This document shows, piece after piece, positions 32,949 through 42,731 of a stretch of DNA of 44,591 nt. Positions within the stretch are counted from its first letter, which is position 1, and each line of letters begins with the position of its first letter. A program made the position numbers and the translations under genes. This stretch comes from CAZEMR01 sp964513465 (GTDB taxonomy: Bacteria > Bacteroidota > Ignavibacteria > Kapaibacteriales > UBA2268): NCBI GenBank assembly GCA_964513465.1, contig CAZEMR010000022.1, forward strand, positions 1 to 44,591. The letters are read 5' to 3'. The notes under the pieces were generated by a model. It was not told the DNA's origin and did no database searches. It saw only the letters and a program-made list of their open reading frames with translations.

Positions 32949-34558
32949 AATCAGTCAATTTTTCCCGTATCCCGGGATTCAGCGAACTTTTCCGTGATTT
33001 TATCGCGCAAAATGTTTTTTTCAATAAAAGATTTCCCTCAAATAAATCTATCCTCAATAATGAATTCCGGCCGCAGTGGGAGGGAGACCGACCGCTTTTG
33101 GCATCGGCCATATCCCGTTCGAATAAAAACTCCGGGCTTAATGACAATCAAAAATCCGCTCTTGAAAAATTAATGAAAAATAATACATATACAGTCGTGA
33201 CCGGCCAGCAGGCGGGCTTTCTTGGCGGCCCCCTTTATACATTGCTCAAAGCCCACAGCGCAATCGCCGCCGCCAAAAAGCTGAATCGCGATTATGCCGA
33301 ATATGAATTTCTGCCCGTATTCTGGGTCGAGGACAACGACCACGACAACCAGGAAGCATCCCATGTTTACGTATACGACTATAAATTCCGCCCCCAGCGC
33401 ATTTCCTGCAGCACAACGATCGCCAAAGAAGACCCCACCAGCGTATCGGAACTGGAATTCGACGCCGAAGTCAGCGAAGCGATCGATTATCTCGCCGAGA
33501 TAATACGTCCGACACAATACAAAGATGAATTATTCGCGAAGCTGCGCGAAATCTACGCCCCCGGCAAAAATTGGAGCGACGCGTTTATCGAATTTTATAA
33601 TTATATATTTAGCGATGAAAACATACTTTTCGTAAAAGCATCCGAAATCCGGAAAATGGGAATGTTCGATCGCGCCGCAAAGTTGGAATTGGATAAACCC
33701 GCTAAAACAAAGGAATTGGTCGAATCTGCGAATGAGTTGATCGAAAAAGAGGGATATTCGATACAGGCAAAAATTTCCGAAGTCAATTTATTCTGGCATG
33801 AATCGGGTAAGCGATTGAAAATTAAATCGGTTGATGGGAAATACGAGGTTGCCGGTCGCCAATACTCATCAAATGAGCTGATCGCCGCGCTCGAGAAAAG
33901 GCCGGGGCTGTTTTCGCCAAATGTATTGCTCCGCCCGGTTTTCCAGGATCTGGTGATACCGACCGCCGCATATATAGGAGGCCCCAGCGAGATAGGCTAT
34001 CTGACGCAAACCCCTGAGATGTATGAGTATTTCGATGTTCGGATGCCTGCAGTTCTTCCGCGCCATTCAGCGACGCTTATTAATATGAAATTCGATAAGT
34101 TCCTTGCCGACAAAAACATAAACCGCGAGGAAATATTCGATAAATTCGCAGATACCGAACGGCTGCTAAACAAAGAATTTTCCGATACGGAAATTGAAAA
34201 ATATTTCGACGAAGTATCCGGCCAAATAGCTGATATATATAAGGATGCAGGAAAATTTGCCGCGCGTTTCGAACCATCTCTACGCCGATCCGCCGAATCG
34301 CTCGCGCAGAAAAGCATGAATATTTTATCAGCTCTCGAACAAAAAACGCAGTCCGCCGCAAAAAATCGCCACGAGCAGGAAATCGAAAAATTCCGGCAGG
34401 CTTCGGATTTTCTTTATCCGCGCGGCACTCCACAGGAACGGCTGTATTCACCGGTGAATTTCGCGGTTTTCGAAGGATTCGGAATGCTTAATGAAAAAAT
34501 CGCAGCCGCAGCTTCGCTGCCTGCCGACCACCACTATTTTATTGATTTATTTGACTGA
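32945..34558 (+). CDS. bshC: Bacillithiol biosynthesis cysteine-adding enzyme BshC
   Basis: A 537-residue protein with the BshC hallmark TVVTGQQAGFLGGPLYTLLKA near residue 85 and the following FLPVFWVEDNDHDNQEAS near 120, plus LRPVFQDLVIPTAAYIGGP near 320. BshC joins cysteine to glucosaminyl-malate, the last step of bacillithiol synthesis, in the cytoplasm. Length is standard (about 540). BshA and BshB are not in this window. It overlaps the preceding gene by 4 bases, and its 3' end overlaps the convergent mtaB gene by 25 bases. Chlorobi and Bacteroidota commonly carry bshC, in agreement with the other lineage signs. Confidence 0.95.
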   Translation: MKSVNFSRIPGFSELFRDFIAQNVFFNKRFPSNKSILNNEFRPQWEGDRPLLASAISRSNKNSGLNDNQKSALEKLMKNNTYTVVTGQQAGFLGGPLYTLLKAHSAIAAAKKLNRDYAEYEFLPVFWVEDNDHDNQEASHVYVYDYKFRPQRISCSTTIAKEDPTSVSELEFDAEVSEAIDYLAEIIRPTQYKDELFAKLREIYAPGKNWSDAFIEFYNYIFSDENILFVKASEIRKMGMFDRAAKLELDKPAKTKELVESANELIEKEGYSIQAKISEVNLFWHESGKRLKIKSVDGKYEVAGRQYSSNELIAALEKRPGLFSPNVLLRPVFQDLVIPTAAYIGGPSEIGYLTQTPEMYEYFDVRMPAVLPRHSATLINMKFDKFLADKNINREEIFDKFADTERLLNKEFSDTEIEKYFDEVSGQIADIYKDAGKFAARFEPSLRRSAESLAQKSMNILSALEQKTQSAAKNRHEQEIEKFRQASDFLYPRGTPQERLYSPVNFAVFEGFGMLNEKIAAAASLPADHHYFIDLFD

Positions 34559-35844
34559 TCGATTGCCTTAGCAATGCAGTATTCATCGCCGGGTTCTGTG
34601 ATTATAACCGGGATAATGCCCTCGGGCACCCCGTCATACGCGAAAGCCGCGCGTACGTAATTTTCGGTCCAGCCAACCCAGAGGCCCGATTTCGAATCGA
34701 TTCGTTCCGGGAGTACTCTAAGTTCCTTACCCGCCTGCGACTTATAAAATTCCCGCTTCTTGAAATCGGAAAGCTGTGTCAATTCTTTCGTACGCGCTTT
34801 GCGGATATCCCCCGGGATAACTGGCTTCATCGATGCAGCCGGAGTACCCTTTCGCTCGGAGTAGGTGAACACATGTAAATAGCTGATTGGTAATGATTTA
34901 AGCAAATCGTAGGTTTCGCGGAAATTCTCCTCGCTTTCGCCCGGGAAGCCGGTGATGACATCAACCCCGATCGCCGCATCCGGCATCGTAGTTTTGATGG
35001 AATCGACCCGGTCTGCGAATAATTCAGCGCGATACCGGCGTCGCATTTTTGCAAGAATTTCGTTCGATCCGCTTTGCAATGGCAGATGCAAATGCGGGCA
35101 AATTTTTTGTGAACGAGCCACCCTGCGAATGATTTCGTCGCTAAGCAAATTGGGCTCGACAGAGGATATGCGGAATCGCATTGATGCAGGCATATCTTCT
35201 ATCAAATCAAGTACTTCGGCGAAGTTTTCGCCGGTCGGCGCTTTGTATTCGCCCAGGTTAATGCCAGAAAGAATAACTTCGCGAAACCCCGCATTTTCAA
35301 GGCGTTCGATCCCGGCGGCGATCTCGTCGAAATTCATGCTTCGGCTGCGCCCGCGTGCGATGTGCACTGCGCAGTATGTGCAGCTATAGTCGCAACCGTC
35401 CTGCAGTTTGAAAAATGCACGGGATCGAGCGTCTTCTTCAGCCGAGCTTGCCGGATAGAAGCCGAAGTCGGGGCCTTCGCCGCGATCGATTCGGACAGCG
35501 TCAGCGCTAAGATATTCGGGAAGCAATTCAGCGATCGAATACTTTTCATCCATGCCCGCAACTGCAATAACGCCGGGTAGTTGCGCTATTTCGTCGGGGC
35601 GCATCTGTGCGTAACATCCCGTAACTATTACCTTTGCGTCCGGGTTTTCGCGGACAGCTCGGCGGATGATTTTTCGGCTGTCTGCGTCGGCGCGGTTAGT
35701 GACGGTGCAGGTCTGGACGACAACGATGTCGGCCGTTTCGCCCGGGCCGGCAATTTCGTAGCCGCGCAATTCGAAATCTTCGCGAATACGCGAGAGTTCG
35801 GCATAATTGACCTTGCAGCCAATATTATGGAATGCGATTTTCAT
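34534..35844 (-). CDS. mtaB: tRNA methylthiotransferase MtaB
   Basis: 436 residues of the MiaB/MtaB radical SAM family. The N-terminal UPF0004 domain has the three cluster cysteines C10 (NIGCKVN), C46 (VVQTCTVTN) and C77 (VTGCYAQ). The radical SAM motif is CDYSCTYCAV near residue 153 and the C-terminal TRAM-like part follows. MtaB adds a methylthio group at C2 of threonylcarbamoyladenosine at tRNA position 37. The C10-KVN motif (GCKVNxxE) and the early QTC are typical of MtaB rather than MiaB or RimO. It is a monocistronic gene on the minus strand, overlapping bshC tail to tail. Confidence 0.92.
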   Translation of the reverse strand: MKIAFHNIGCKVNYAELSRIREDFELRGYEIAGPGETADIVVVQTCTVTNRADADSRKIIRRAVRENPDAKVIVTGCYAQMRPDEIAQLPGVIAVAGMDEKYSIAELLPEYLSADAVRIDRGEGPDFGFYPASSAEEDARSRAFFKLQDGCDYSCTYCAVHIARGRSRSMNFDEIAAGIERLENAGFREVILSGINLGEYKAPTGENFAEVLDLIEDMPASMRFRISSVEPNLLSDEIIRRVARSQKICPHLHLPLQSGSNEILAKMRRRYRAELFADRVDSIKTTMPDAAIGVDVITGFPGESEENFRETYDLLKSLPISYLHVFTYSERKGTPAASMKPVIPGDIRKARTKELTQLSDFKKREFYKSQAGKELRVLPERIDSKSGLWVGWTENYVRAAFAYDGVPEGIIPVIITEPGDEYCIAKAIDQSNKSIK

Positions 35845-36022
35845 ATATTTTTCATTAAATTAGCAGCAAATGAATAAGTTGGCCGAATAACAGGACGAAT
35901 CAGCAGTAAATATGATATAAATCTATGCTTTGAAAATCACCTGCTGATTTAATGAAATAATTAGTATATTTATATATTAATAAATCATGATGATGTGTCA
36001 GCCTGAGAAATATAAAGAAAAT

Positions 36023-37438
36023 ATGAATAAAAAATCTATCAATATAATGCTTACCACAGTGATATTATTAACTGGATTGCATTGGGTAATGCTCATATAT
36101 CACGTGCCGGTGTTTAATCATCTGCCGGGTTGGTTCTGGGAATATTTTTCGAAGCCATATGGAGAAGTGTGGAATATTGCTGTACTTATAGCACTTTTCG
36201 GCGGAATTATTATGATTCTCAGATTGGATAATAATTACATATTAAAACTAATATTGTTAATTATTGCCGGCACCGGAATGCAATATGCTTTCGCCTGGAC
36301 CGAGGGCGATGGCATGAGCGCAATCGAAAAAAGGATGATAACCACCGGCCATGCCGAATACGCACGGATTGCGGCGGAGCGCCCGGATATTTATTATGTT
36401 ATGAAAAATTATGAAGAGCTGGCCGGCCGTGGCGAACTCGGGCTTTATGCACCGAGCAAACCGCCGGGCACGCTACTGTTTTATATGCTCAATGCGCGTC
36501 TCGCTAAGTGTATAAATGGCAATGATATAAGTGGCGACGAGCTGCTGGTGGCATCCCGTGAATCTGCCTCGTGGCTGTGGCCGTTCATATGCTATATTGC
36601 GTTAATTCCCTTATTTCTGTTGGCGAAGGACATATTCGATCAGCGAACGGCTATATATGCATGTGCATTATATATAGTGATTCCCTCGATTAATCTTATT
36701 ACACTGCATACGGATCAAACTATATACCCGTTGCTGTTTATCACGAGTCTGTGGATGGCCGTCAAATCAGCATATCAAAAGAATTTGCTGCTCGCTTTTA
36801 TTGGCGGGATAATTATATATATTTCTGTATGGTTCACTTTTGCATTGATGTTTATCATCCCATTCGTGCTCGCAGTTGTATGGATTAGCCTTCATAAAAA
36901 ATATCATACTCAAATTGTAAGTTATTATCTGCGAATAATTATGATCGGACTGGCCGGCTTCATTATTGCAGATGTGCTATTTCGATATTTTCTTGATTAC
37001 GACATTTTCGAACGCTATCGCAGCGCAATTCAATATCACGCCCAGTGGCGCGACTGGAACGCCGACACGCTGCGAACCCTATATTTCGGCGCCCTCGGAA
37101 TTGTGGAATACATCGTCTGGATTGGCATCCCAATATCAATAATATATGTAGTCGGACTCAAGGAGTCATTAATGAATATATATCATAAGCGCACGTTATC
37201 CGATCTGGGCATATTATCTACGACGCTGGCGATTGTGATAATGATTATAGCACTTGCAGGAAAATCCAAAGGCGAATCCGCCAGATTATGGATGTTCCTT
37301 ATACCGTATATATGTATGGTGGTTGCTGTGTTTATCGTACGAAAATTCAGATCGAATAGCCGCATGATAATCACATTAATTATCTTACTTCAATTCATCA
37401 CAGTATATTTAACAAAAGTGAACCAGGATTTCTATTGA
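36023..37438 (+). CDS. Polytopic membrane protein, probable GT-C glycosyltransferase-like
   Basis: A 471-residue membrane protein with about ten or eleven helices. I recognise no definite family. A loop after the third or fourth helix contains LYAPSKPPGTLLFYM, resembling the KPPG element of GT-C transferases, and LHTDQTIYPLLFITSLW is a second mark of that fold. The start is ambiguous: the longer reading begins 12 codons earlier at 35987 (MMMCQPEKYKEN), but the ATG at 36023 begins directly before KKSINIMLTTVILL, a natural membrane start. There is no strong Shine-Dalgarno. It is a single gene between divergent mtaB and convergent CPBP protease genes. Function is uncertain. Confidence 0.6.
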   Translation: MNKKSINIMLTTVILLTGLHWVMLIYHVPVFNHLPGWFWEYFSKPYGEVWNIAVLIALFGGIIMILRLDNNYILKLILLIIAGTGMQYAFAWTEGDGMSAIEKRMITTGHAEYARIAAERPDIYYVMKNYEELAGRGELGLYAPSKPPGTLLFYMLNARLAKCINGNDISGDELLVASRESASWLWPFICYIALIPLFLLAKDIFDQRTAIYACALYIVIPSINLITLHTDQTIYPLLFITSLWMAVKSAYQKNLLLAFIGGIIIYISVWFTFALMFIIPFVLAVVWISLHKKYHTQIVSYYLRIIMIGLAGFIIADVLFRYFLDYDIFERYRSAIQYHAQWRDWNADTLRTLYFGALGIVEYIVWIGIPISIIYVVGLKESLMNIYHKRTLSDLGILSTTLAIVIMIIALAGKSKGESARLWMFLIPYICMVVAVFIVRKFRSNSRMIITLIILLQFITVYLTKVNQDFY

Positions 37439-37459
37439 TAAATTGTCGCTTGGATTTCG

Positions 37460-38404
37460 TCATCTTTTGCGTTTAAGATATTCTTCCTCTGGCAGCAAAT
37501 AACGTCCGACGCGCGACATCATTACTTTTTCTCCAGTGATAAACGTATCATATAAATAAAGTGCTAATATGCCTGCTGCCAATGAGATAAAGCCCGCAAT
37601 ACCGGTGACGCCGACCGTCAGATCGCTTCCGCCCTCGATTAGTATGAGCGGGATGCCCGCCGAAGCGTTGAGCGTGCCGTGCATAATCGCCGCTGCGACG
37701 GACGACCCTGATTTGATCGCTATGTATAAAAACAGTGGCGAAAGCAGAATGCACCATATTGTCATAAAAATAACGCCGAGCTGTGGATGTTCCGGATAAT
37801 TGTGTCCCTGCAGAATAAGCGGAGCATGCCAGATGCCCCAAACAAAGCCAATAATTAACGCAGCCTTGAAGAAATTAATATTGCTGAATTGTCGAACCAT
37901 GAATCCGCGCCAGCCCGCTTCCTCACCGAATCCGGCTATTGCATTAATAGTGAATCCGGCGATCAGCCCCTGCAATAAAGCAATCCAAAACGGATGAACC
38001 GGGAATTCCTCGGCCTGGCGCTTCATTTCGGCTATCTGGTCGGCGGGGAGTGTCTGTTCGAACCGCTCAAACATGCCTGCCATTTCGGTCGTATATTCTA
38101 CATCGGGCATCATCAGGCTGACTCCGAAAGTCAATAATGCCAGAAATACCGGAATAAGCCAGCCTGCGAAAAACCATTTGTTGATTTTAAACCTGATCAA
38201 TAGATTGGATTTGATATTATCTTCATGTATCACCCGCGTGACCAGTAATGCCGCAATAAACGGAACGAACATATAGACCACGGCAATGACATAGGACTGC
38301 CAGCCCTTGTACTCTCCGCCGAGCAGCCAGAAAATCCCGACTATCGAATAGCTGATCGCGAATGTTATTATCAGAAAAAGCCATGTTTTATTGATGTTTT
38401 TCAT
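37460..38404 (-). CDS. CPBP-family intramembrane metalloprotease
   Basis: 314 residues with about eight helices and the three CPBP (CAAX protease/bacteriocin-processing) motifs. Motif 1 is GFGEEAGWRG near residue 166 (EExxxR with both glutamates), motif 2 is FVWGIWHAP near 190 (FxxxH), and motif 3 is the late HGTLNAS, His plus Asn. These residues coordinate the metal and cut substrates inside the membrane. Typical substrates are prenylated proteins, bacteriocin precursors or anti-sigma factors, and none can be named here. It is convergent with the preceding membrane gene (21-base gap) and followed on its 5' side by a 221-base spacer without other features. Confidence 0.9.
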   Translation of the reverse strand: MKNINKTWLFLIITFAISYSIVGIFWLLGGEYKGWQSYVIAVVYMFVPFIAALLVTRVIHEDNIKSNLLIRFKINKWFFAGWLIPVFLALLTFGVSLMMPDVEYTTEMAGMFERFEQTLPADQIAEMKRQAEEFPVHPFWIALLQGLIAGFTINAIAGFGEEAGWRGFMVRQFSNINFFKAALIIGFVWGIWHAPLILQGHNYPEHPQLGVIFMTIWCILLSPLFLYIAIKSGSSVAAAIMHGTLNASAGIPLILIEGGSDLTVGVTGIAGFISLAAGILALYLYDTFITGEKVMMSRVGRYLLPEEEYLKRKR

Positions 38405-38625
38405 TGCAGCTCCGCATATATTTATAATAGCTACAAAAGTTTATGCAAAATTTAGCAAACCGATATGCCCTACGCAAGCAATTTTTATGAAATAAAAAAG
38501 AATTCTGATTCGGAATTATCGTCATTTTTTTTAAATTGTTCAACGTTCAAAAATAACATGCCTGATTTGATTGTGAAATATATTATGTCCGAGATATGTA
38601 AATATTACCATTTTACGAGAGATTT

Positions 38626-39966
38626 ATGAAACACACGCTTGTAATTATTAGCTTAATCATGGCCGCTTGCGCCGCTAACGGACAAACTATGCAATGGGCC
38701 AAAGGCGGCCTTTATGATAGCTATGGCCCTAATTCCACATCCATCATGAATATTGAATTTTATCCGGATGGGGAGCGAATATTGGTGGTTCCGAAATATA
38801 ATTATATAAAAGTATTTGACCTGAAAAATGAACGATTGATCAGCCTGCTGGGAGAGACGGAAAGCGGCGAAATTCCCAACTATGAAATGCTGTTTTAACT
38901 CCTGATGGCCAGAAAATCATCGACAACGTTCTTAATGTTTTTGACGCTGAAACCGGCGAACTTATTCATAAGGGTGGCGAAAACTCTTATGGCCCGGTAA
39001 TGACAATGAGTCCTGATGGGAGATATGTTGCGCTGCATAAAAAGCCGACTTTCATTGTCCCATATATTGGAATATTGTATATTTTTGATACCAGGGATTA
39101 TTCATTAAGACAGCTAATCGATGAGGTCAATGATGGATATGTGAGATTCTCCCGGAATAACGATTTAATACTTGTTAACAGCCCTGGTATGATAGTTTCG
39201 CATGATATTATCACATTGAATCCCATTGATACTCAGTATCACAAAATGTATCATGAATCCCCGATTTTGTTTGATGTTTCTTCATCGGGTGATACGTTAT
39301 TATTCTATCAGGATAAAAATCTGATATTATATGATGTTCCCGCAGAGGAGGAAAAAATTATTGCCAGTGCTTATTATTTTCAGGATGCGAAATTTTCGCA
39401 AAATATGGACTATGTTTTTTATTCCGATACCGATAGTACGATTTATATATGGAGCGATGCGGAAAATCGCATGATTGATAGTATTGCTTATCGGCCAGCG
39501 GAATACCATAGAAATCTATGACCTCTCCGCCGGCGAGAAAGTGGACGAGATCAGCGGATTTATGCATAACGCAATGGAGCACAACGAAAAGCCGGCAGTG
39601 CGAAGCATCGCAGCAACGGGCGACCGGCTTTATTTCGGCACCGAGGATGGCATTCTGTTTTGCTATGACTACAAAATCACCAGCGTCGGCGACTCCCGCC
39701 GCGCGTCCGGAAATGACGAAATGATAGTGATTTATCCCAATCCTATGTCGGAGGATGGATGGATCGAGGTCATCCCGCCGGAACCCTCCCGAATCCGGGT
39801 GGATATATATAATATCTTCGGCAGCCGAGTGCATTCCGAAATCGCGGAAGCCGGCAATGCGCGAATCAGCATCCCCGCGCATAAGCTCATGAGCGGCGGC
39901 TACATCTGCAAAGTCAGCGTCAATAATCAGGTATATTCAAAATTATTTATAATTGACGGAAGATAA
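38626..39966 (+). pseudogene. Secreted beta-propeller protein with T9SS tail, two frameshifts
   Basis: Three fragments read as one 446-residue gene. Fragment 1 (38626-38898) has a signal peptide (TLVIISLIMAACAANG) and WD40/PQQ-like propeller repeats (EFYPDGERILVV). Fragment 2 (in phase 0, continuing TPDGQKIIDNVLNVFDAETG to 39521) carries more repeats. Fragment 3 (39475-39966) starts again in fragment 1's phase, with TIEIYDLSAGEKVDEIS, and ends in a Por-type sorting domain (VIYPNPMSEDGW then YNIFGSRVHS and GGYICKVSVNNQ). The first change fits one lost T in the TTTT run at 38893-38896 and the second one extra base near 39493. The 5' two-thirds are AT-rich and the last third much richer in G/C. 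Intact, it would be exported by the type IX system to the cell surface. Confidence 0.8.
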
Positions 39967-40055
39967 GCGGCGGCGTAATCCTTTTATATATAATATCATT
40001 AGGTGTGGGACGTACATTATATAAAGCATGTCTCACTAATCCCGCCGAGGTAATT

Positions 40056-40337
40056 ATGAAAGCAATATGGAATGGCGCTGTGCTCGCCGAAAGCGACAGC
40101 ACGGTCGAAGTGGAAAACAACCAGTATTTCCCGCCGGATACGATCAATGAAGAATATTTCGAAAAAAGCGAGAAAACCTATCAATGCGAATGGAAGGGCA
40201 AGGCGCGGTATTACCACATCGTCGTCGATGGCGAGCGAAATGAAAACGCAGCCTGGACTTATCCCGACCCCACACCCGAAGCGCAGCATATAGCAAAATA
40301 TTTCGCATTCTGGAACGGAGTCGAAGTAAAAGAATAA
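40056..40337 (+). CDS. DUF427 domain protein
   Basis: A 93-residue protein of the DUF427 family: it opens MKAIWNGAVLAES, followed by VVENNQYFPPDTI (as VEVENNQYFPPD), CEWKGKARYYHIVVDGE and the terminal AWTYPDPTPEA with FAFWNGVEV. This motif order is diagnostic of DUF427, a small cytoplasmic protein of unknown activity. The start at 40056 has CGAGG about 6 bases upstream and is preferred to an earlier in-frame codon at 40005. The leader contains an imperfect inverted repeat (ATTAG near 39998 and CTAAT near 40036, with GGGACGT/ATGTCTC inside). It is monocistronic and ended by the terminator at 40359. Confidence 0.88.
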   Translation: MKAIWNGAVLAESDSTVEVENNQYFPPDTINEEYFEKSEKTYQCEWKGKARYYHIVVDGERNENAAWTYPDPTPEAQHIAKYFAFWNGVEVKE

Positions 40338-40358
40338 AATACAAAGACTTAATACGCG

Positions 40359-40388
40359 GCCGGGGCATTAATTTGCTCCGGCTTTTTT
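40359..40388 (+). terminator. Rho-independent terminator after DUF427
   Basis: GCCGGGGCA (40359-40367) pairs with TGCTCCGGC (40374-40382) with one mismatch around a 6-base loop, followed by six T. GTGGGT follows at 40391-40396, and a similar terminator with the same GTGGGT follows the operon at 43867. Confidence 0.85.
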
Positions 40389-40849
40389 ATGTGGGTGAGA
40401 TTATTATTGGATTTTAAATTGCTGTCGGATTCGATATAAAACTACACTAATCCGCAGAGAAGCGTATAAAACCAAAAAAACTAATTACAGACGACATATA
40501 TTGTCGCTAAAAGAAATATTTTAGTAATAAAATTTATTTAGGAAAATGGATGTTTTTTGTTAAATTAACAAGAGTGAGATTATGGGATATTCTATTATTG
40601 CTACAATGAATGATAGATGTTTCATTAATTTTTTTAAGCCATTCAAAATATTTGCGCTGAATATATCTGCCACTGATTAATATAAATATCGTTGTGTCCT
40701 ATGTTAATTGATGCCCATCGGTTTCTTTTATAAAATTTGTATGAAATGTGGGATGTATGTCTGCATAAGCACAAAATATTATTGAAAGATGAGTAAAAGA
40801 AATCATATAAAGTTTAATAAACAATCATTTAAGACCTCAGAGGTAATTT
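40389..40849. other. AT-rich spacer without recognised content
   Basis: This 461-base stretch separates DUF427 from the four-gene operon. It is strongly AT-rich. Short open frames lack ribosome sites and no repeat or RNA structure stands out. The promoter of the following operon probably lies near its right end, but I cannot place it. Confidence 0.5.
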
Positions 40850-41575
40850 ATGGCTGAAAATGTTTCAAAGGATTACTCAATCCTGAAAGAAGTGGTTAAT
40901 AAAATTAAGAAAACGAGTAACAATATGCCCAAAATCAGAGAGGAGTGGGCAAAATTACAAGAAAAAAAGAAGAGATTTTTTTTGATTTTTGATGAACCTT
41001 TCGGGAAGTATTATATTTTTGCTATGATGTGCATAGCAGCTCTGTTTTTTGATTTTATAGTTAATAATACCGTTTTGATTTGGCTTGCAGACCTTACGGA
41101 GGCGCCGGTTCAGATTTTTGCGATAATTTTTTTATTAATCGATGCCAGCGTAGCCATCTTTGCTTCGGGAATTTTTGCTAAAGACATTGTGGAACTCGAT
41201 CAGCAGCGGAGTAGATGGGTTAAAGTGCTATGGGCAATTGCTATAGTAAAAATAGCCCTTTTTGTGATTTTTGTTCATTTTGTATATGCAGACACTTATG
41301 AATATAGCTTAATAATGACGTTAGTTCAGATAGGATTTGTTTTACTAATATATTTACTGCTTCATTTTGGTGGATCCGGACTTCTTTTCATACTGGGAGT
41401 TTTCTGGTATAACTTAATCCTCGAAATGCTATGGTGTCAAAATCCTCAGGAAATCCAGAATCGTCTAAAAAAATACTGGAGCGAGCTAAATAACAGAATC
41501 AATAAATATAATTTTTCGAAAGAATCGGTCCTCGATTATTATGATCTGAGAAAAGGGGGCGAAAATGTACGCTAA
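40850..41575 (+). CDS. Unknown multipass membrane protein (operon gene 1)
   Basis: 241 residues, no family recognised. The N-terminal about 45 residues are charged and helical (KIREEWAKLQEKKKRFF), with four hydrophobic segments near 58-74, 86-110, 126-146 and 158-196, then a charged C-terminal tail (KKYWSELNNRINKYNFS). The start follows GAGGTAATTT. Base composition is AT-rich compared with genes before 38 kb. The stop overlaps gene 2 by 11 bases, so the two are co-expressed. A scaffolding or sensor role at the inner membrane is possible but unsupported. Confidence 0.75.
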   Translation: MAENVSKDYSILKEVVNKIKKTSNNMPKIREEWAKLQEKKKRFFLIFDEPFGKYYIFAMMCIAALFFDFIVNNTVLIWLADLTEAPVQIFAIIFLLIDASVAIFASGIFAKDIVELDQQRSRWVKVLWAIAIVKIALFVIFVHFVYADTYEYSLIMTLVQIGFVLLIYLLLHFGGSGLLFILGVFWYNLILEMLWCQNPQEIQNRLKKYWSELNNRINKYNFSKESVLDYYDLRKGGENVR

Positions 41576-42716
41576 AAGAATCGTATTAATTATTGTAATT
41601 CTTGCAGTCATTGGTGGTTTGGGGTATTTGTTATTTCGTAGCATTTCCCACACAAAATCGGAAATGCCGATCGTAATGCTGGCTTTTCTGCAGCCAGTAA
41701 ATGAAACCAGCCAATTAAACGAATTGAGTTCAAATATTGAAAAAGCAATAGGAAAAGTCGACGACGACATTGAATTCCAGTATTATCTTGCCGATACCAA
41801 GGGATGGTCGCAATCTATTCTAATCGAAAAGCCCAAAGGAATCACAAATCCGAGAGAATTCCAGAAAAAACTGAGTTCTACTATTGATTCAATTATGCAG
41901 GAAGTTAAAAGCAAAGAATTTGAATTAGATGTCGGCCATACGAATAATATTCTTGAAGCCTTTTTTCAGAAAATCAGCCAGAACAAAAACGACAAACGTT
42001 TGAATATTTACATGCTTGCAGGATTGTTCCCATGCAGTTATTCTGCTCATTCATGTATGGAGGCAATTGATAAAATCAACACCGTAATCCCGGACTCGGT
42101 TTATAAAGAATCACAAAATCAAAAGCTGATATGGAGCGTATGCAGCAATAATGATCAGCCCGAAAATGAATTGCTGACATATCTGCAACATAATTATAAT
42201 GCCGTGAATAATCAGATTACTATTACTGAAAAAGAAGAATGCGATAAAGACTCAGTAAGAATTAATATTACGCTTTTCTCGCCTCTGAATTCAGATAAAG
42301 CCCTTAATATTGCTCATTATCTGGATTCTGCGGTGAATGCCAGATACCTGACGGTAGAATATCTAACGCCTGACGACAACAGTATGTCCATTAGTTATGA
42401 TATGTCCGATTCAGTTAAGTTTCAAAATTCTTTTACAAATTTCCTTTCTTCTCAGAGCAAGGCCAGTTATAAGAAAAGTTATTATATGCTCTGGAATCTG
42501 ATAAACGAAAAAGAAAAAGATACTTCATCAGCAATGCGTGAATATTACCTTTTCGGATTTCATAATAAAATGAAAGGGAATTGGAAAAATCTGAAGAAGC
42601 TCAAAGATATGAAAAATATCAAATTTGTGCTTTCTGAGGAAACAGGGAACGAGGTTCAGAAGTCGTTTATTGATTTTTTCAATTACTATAATATACCCTA
42701 TTCGATCATCCATTAA
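41565..42716 (+). CDS. Unknown single-anchor envelope protein (operon gene 2)
   Basis: 383 residues, no family recognised. One N-terminal anchor helix (RIVLIIVILAVIGGLGYLLF, 5-24) leaves a large exported part. The strand-rich pattern LNIYMLAGLFPCSYS near 147, with later FVLSEETGN near 357, suggests one or two Rossmann-like or vWA-like domains, but no metal motif is visible. Four cysteines are in the exported part. It overlaps gene 1 by 11 bases and precedes the lipoprotein gene by 15 bases. Confidence 0.72.
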   Translation: MYAKRIVLIIVILAVIGGLGYLLFRSISHTKSEMPIVMLAFLQPVNETSQLNELSSNIEKAIGKVDDDIEFQYYLADTKGWSQSILIEKPKGITNPREFQKKLSSTIDSIMQEVKSKEFELDVGHTNNILEAFFQKISQNKNDKRLNIYMLAGLFPCSYSAHSCMEAIDKINTVIPDSVYKESQNQKLIWSVCSNNDQPENELLTYLQHNYNAVNNQITITEKEECDKDSVRINITLFSPLNSDKALNIAHYLDSAVNARYLTVEYLTPDDNSMSISYDMSDSVKFQNSFTNFLSSQSKASYKKSYYMLWNLINEKEKDTSSAMREYYLFGFHNKMKGNWKNLKKLKDMKNIKFVLSEETGNEVQKSFIDFFNYYNIPYSIIH

Positions 42717-42731
42717 ACGCCGGATAGTATT

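Noticed and set aside
38886..38900. Programmed -1 frameshift at the TTTT run
   Set aside because: There is no canonical XXXYYYZ slippery heptamer with a following structure that I can show, and a second shift later returns to the first phase, which fits mutation or sequencing error better.
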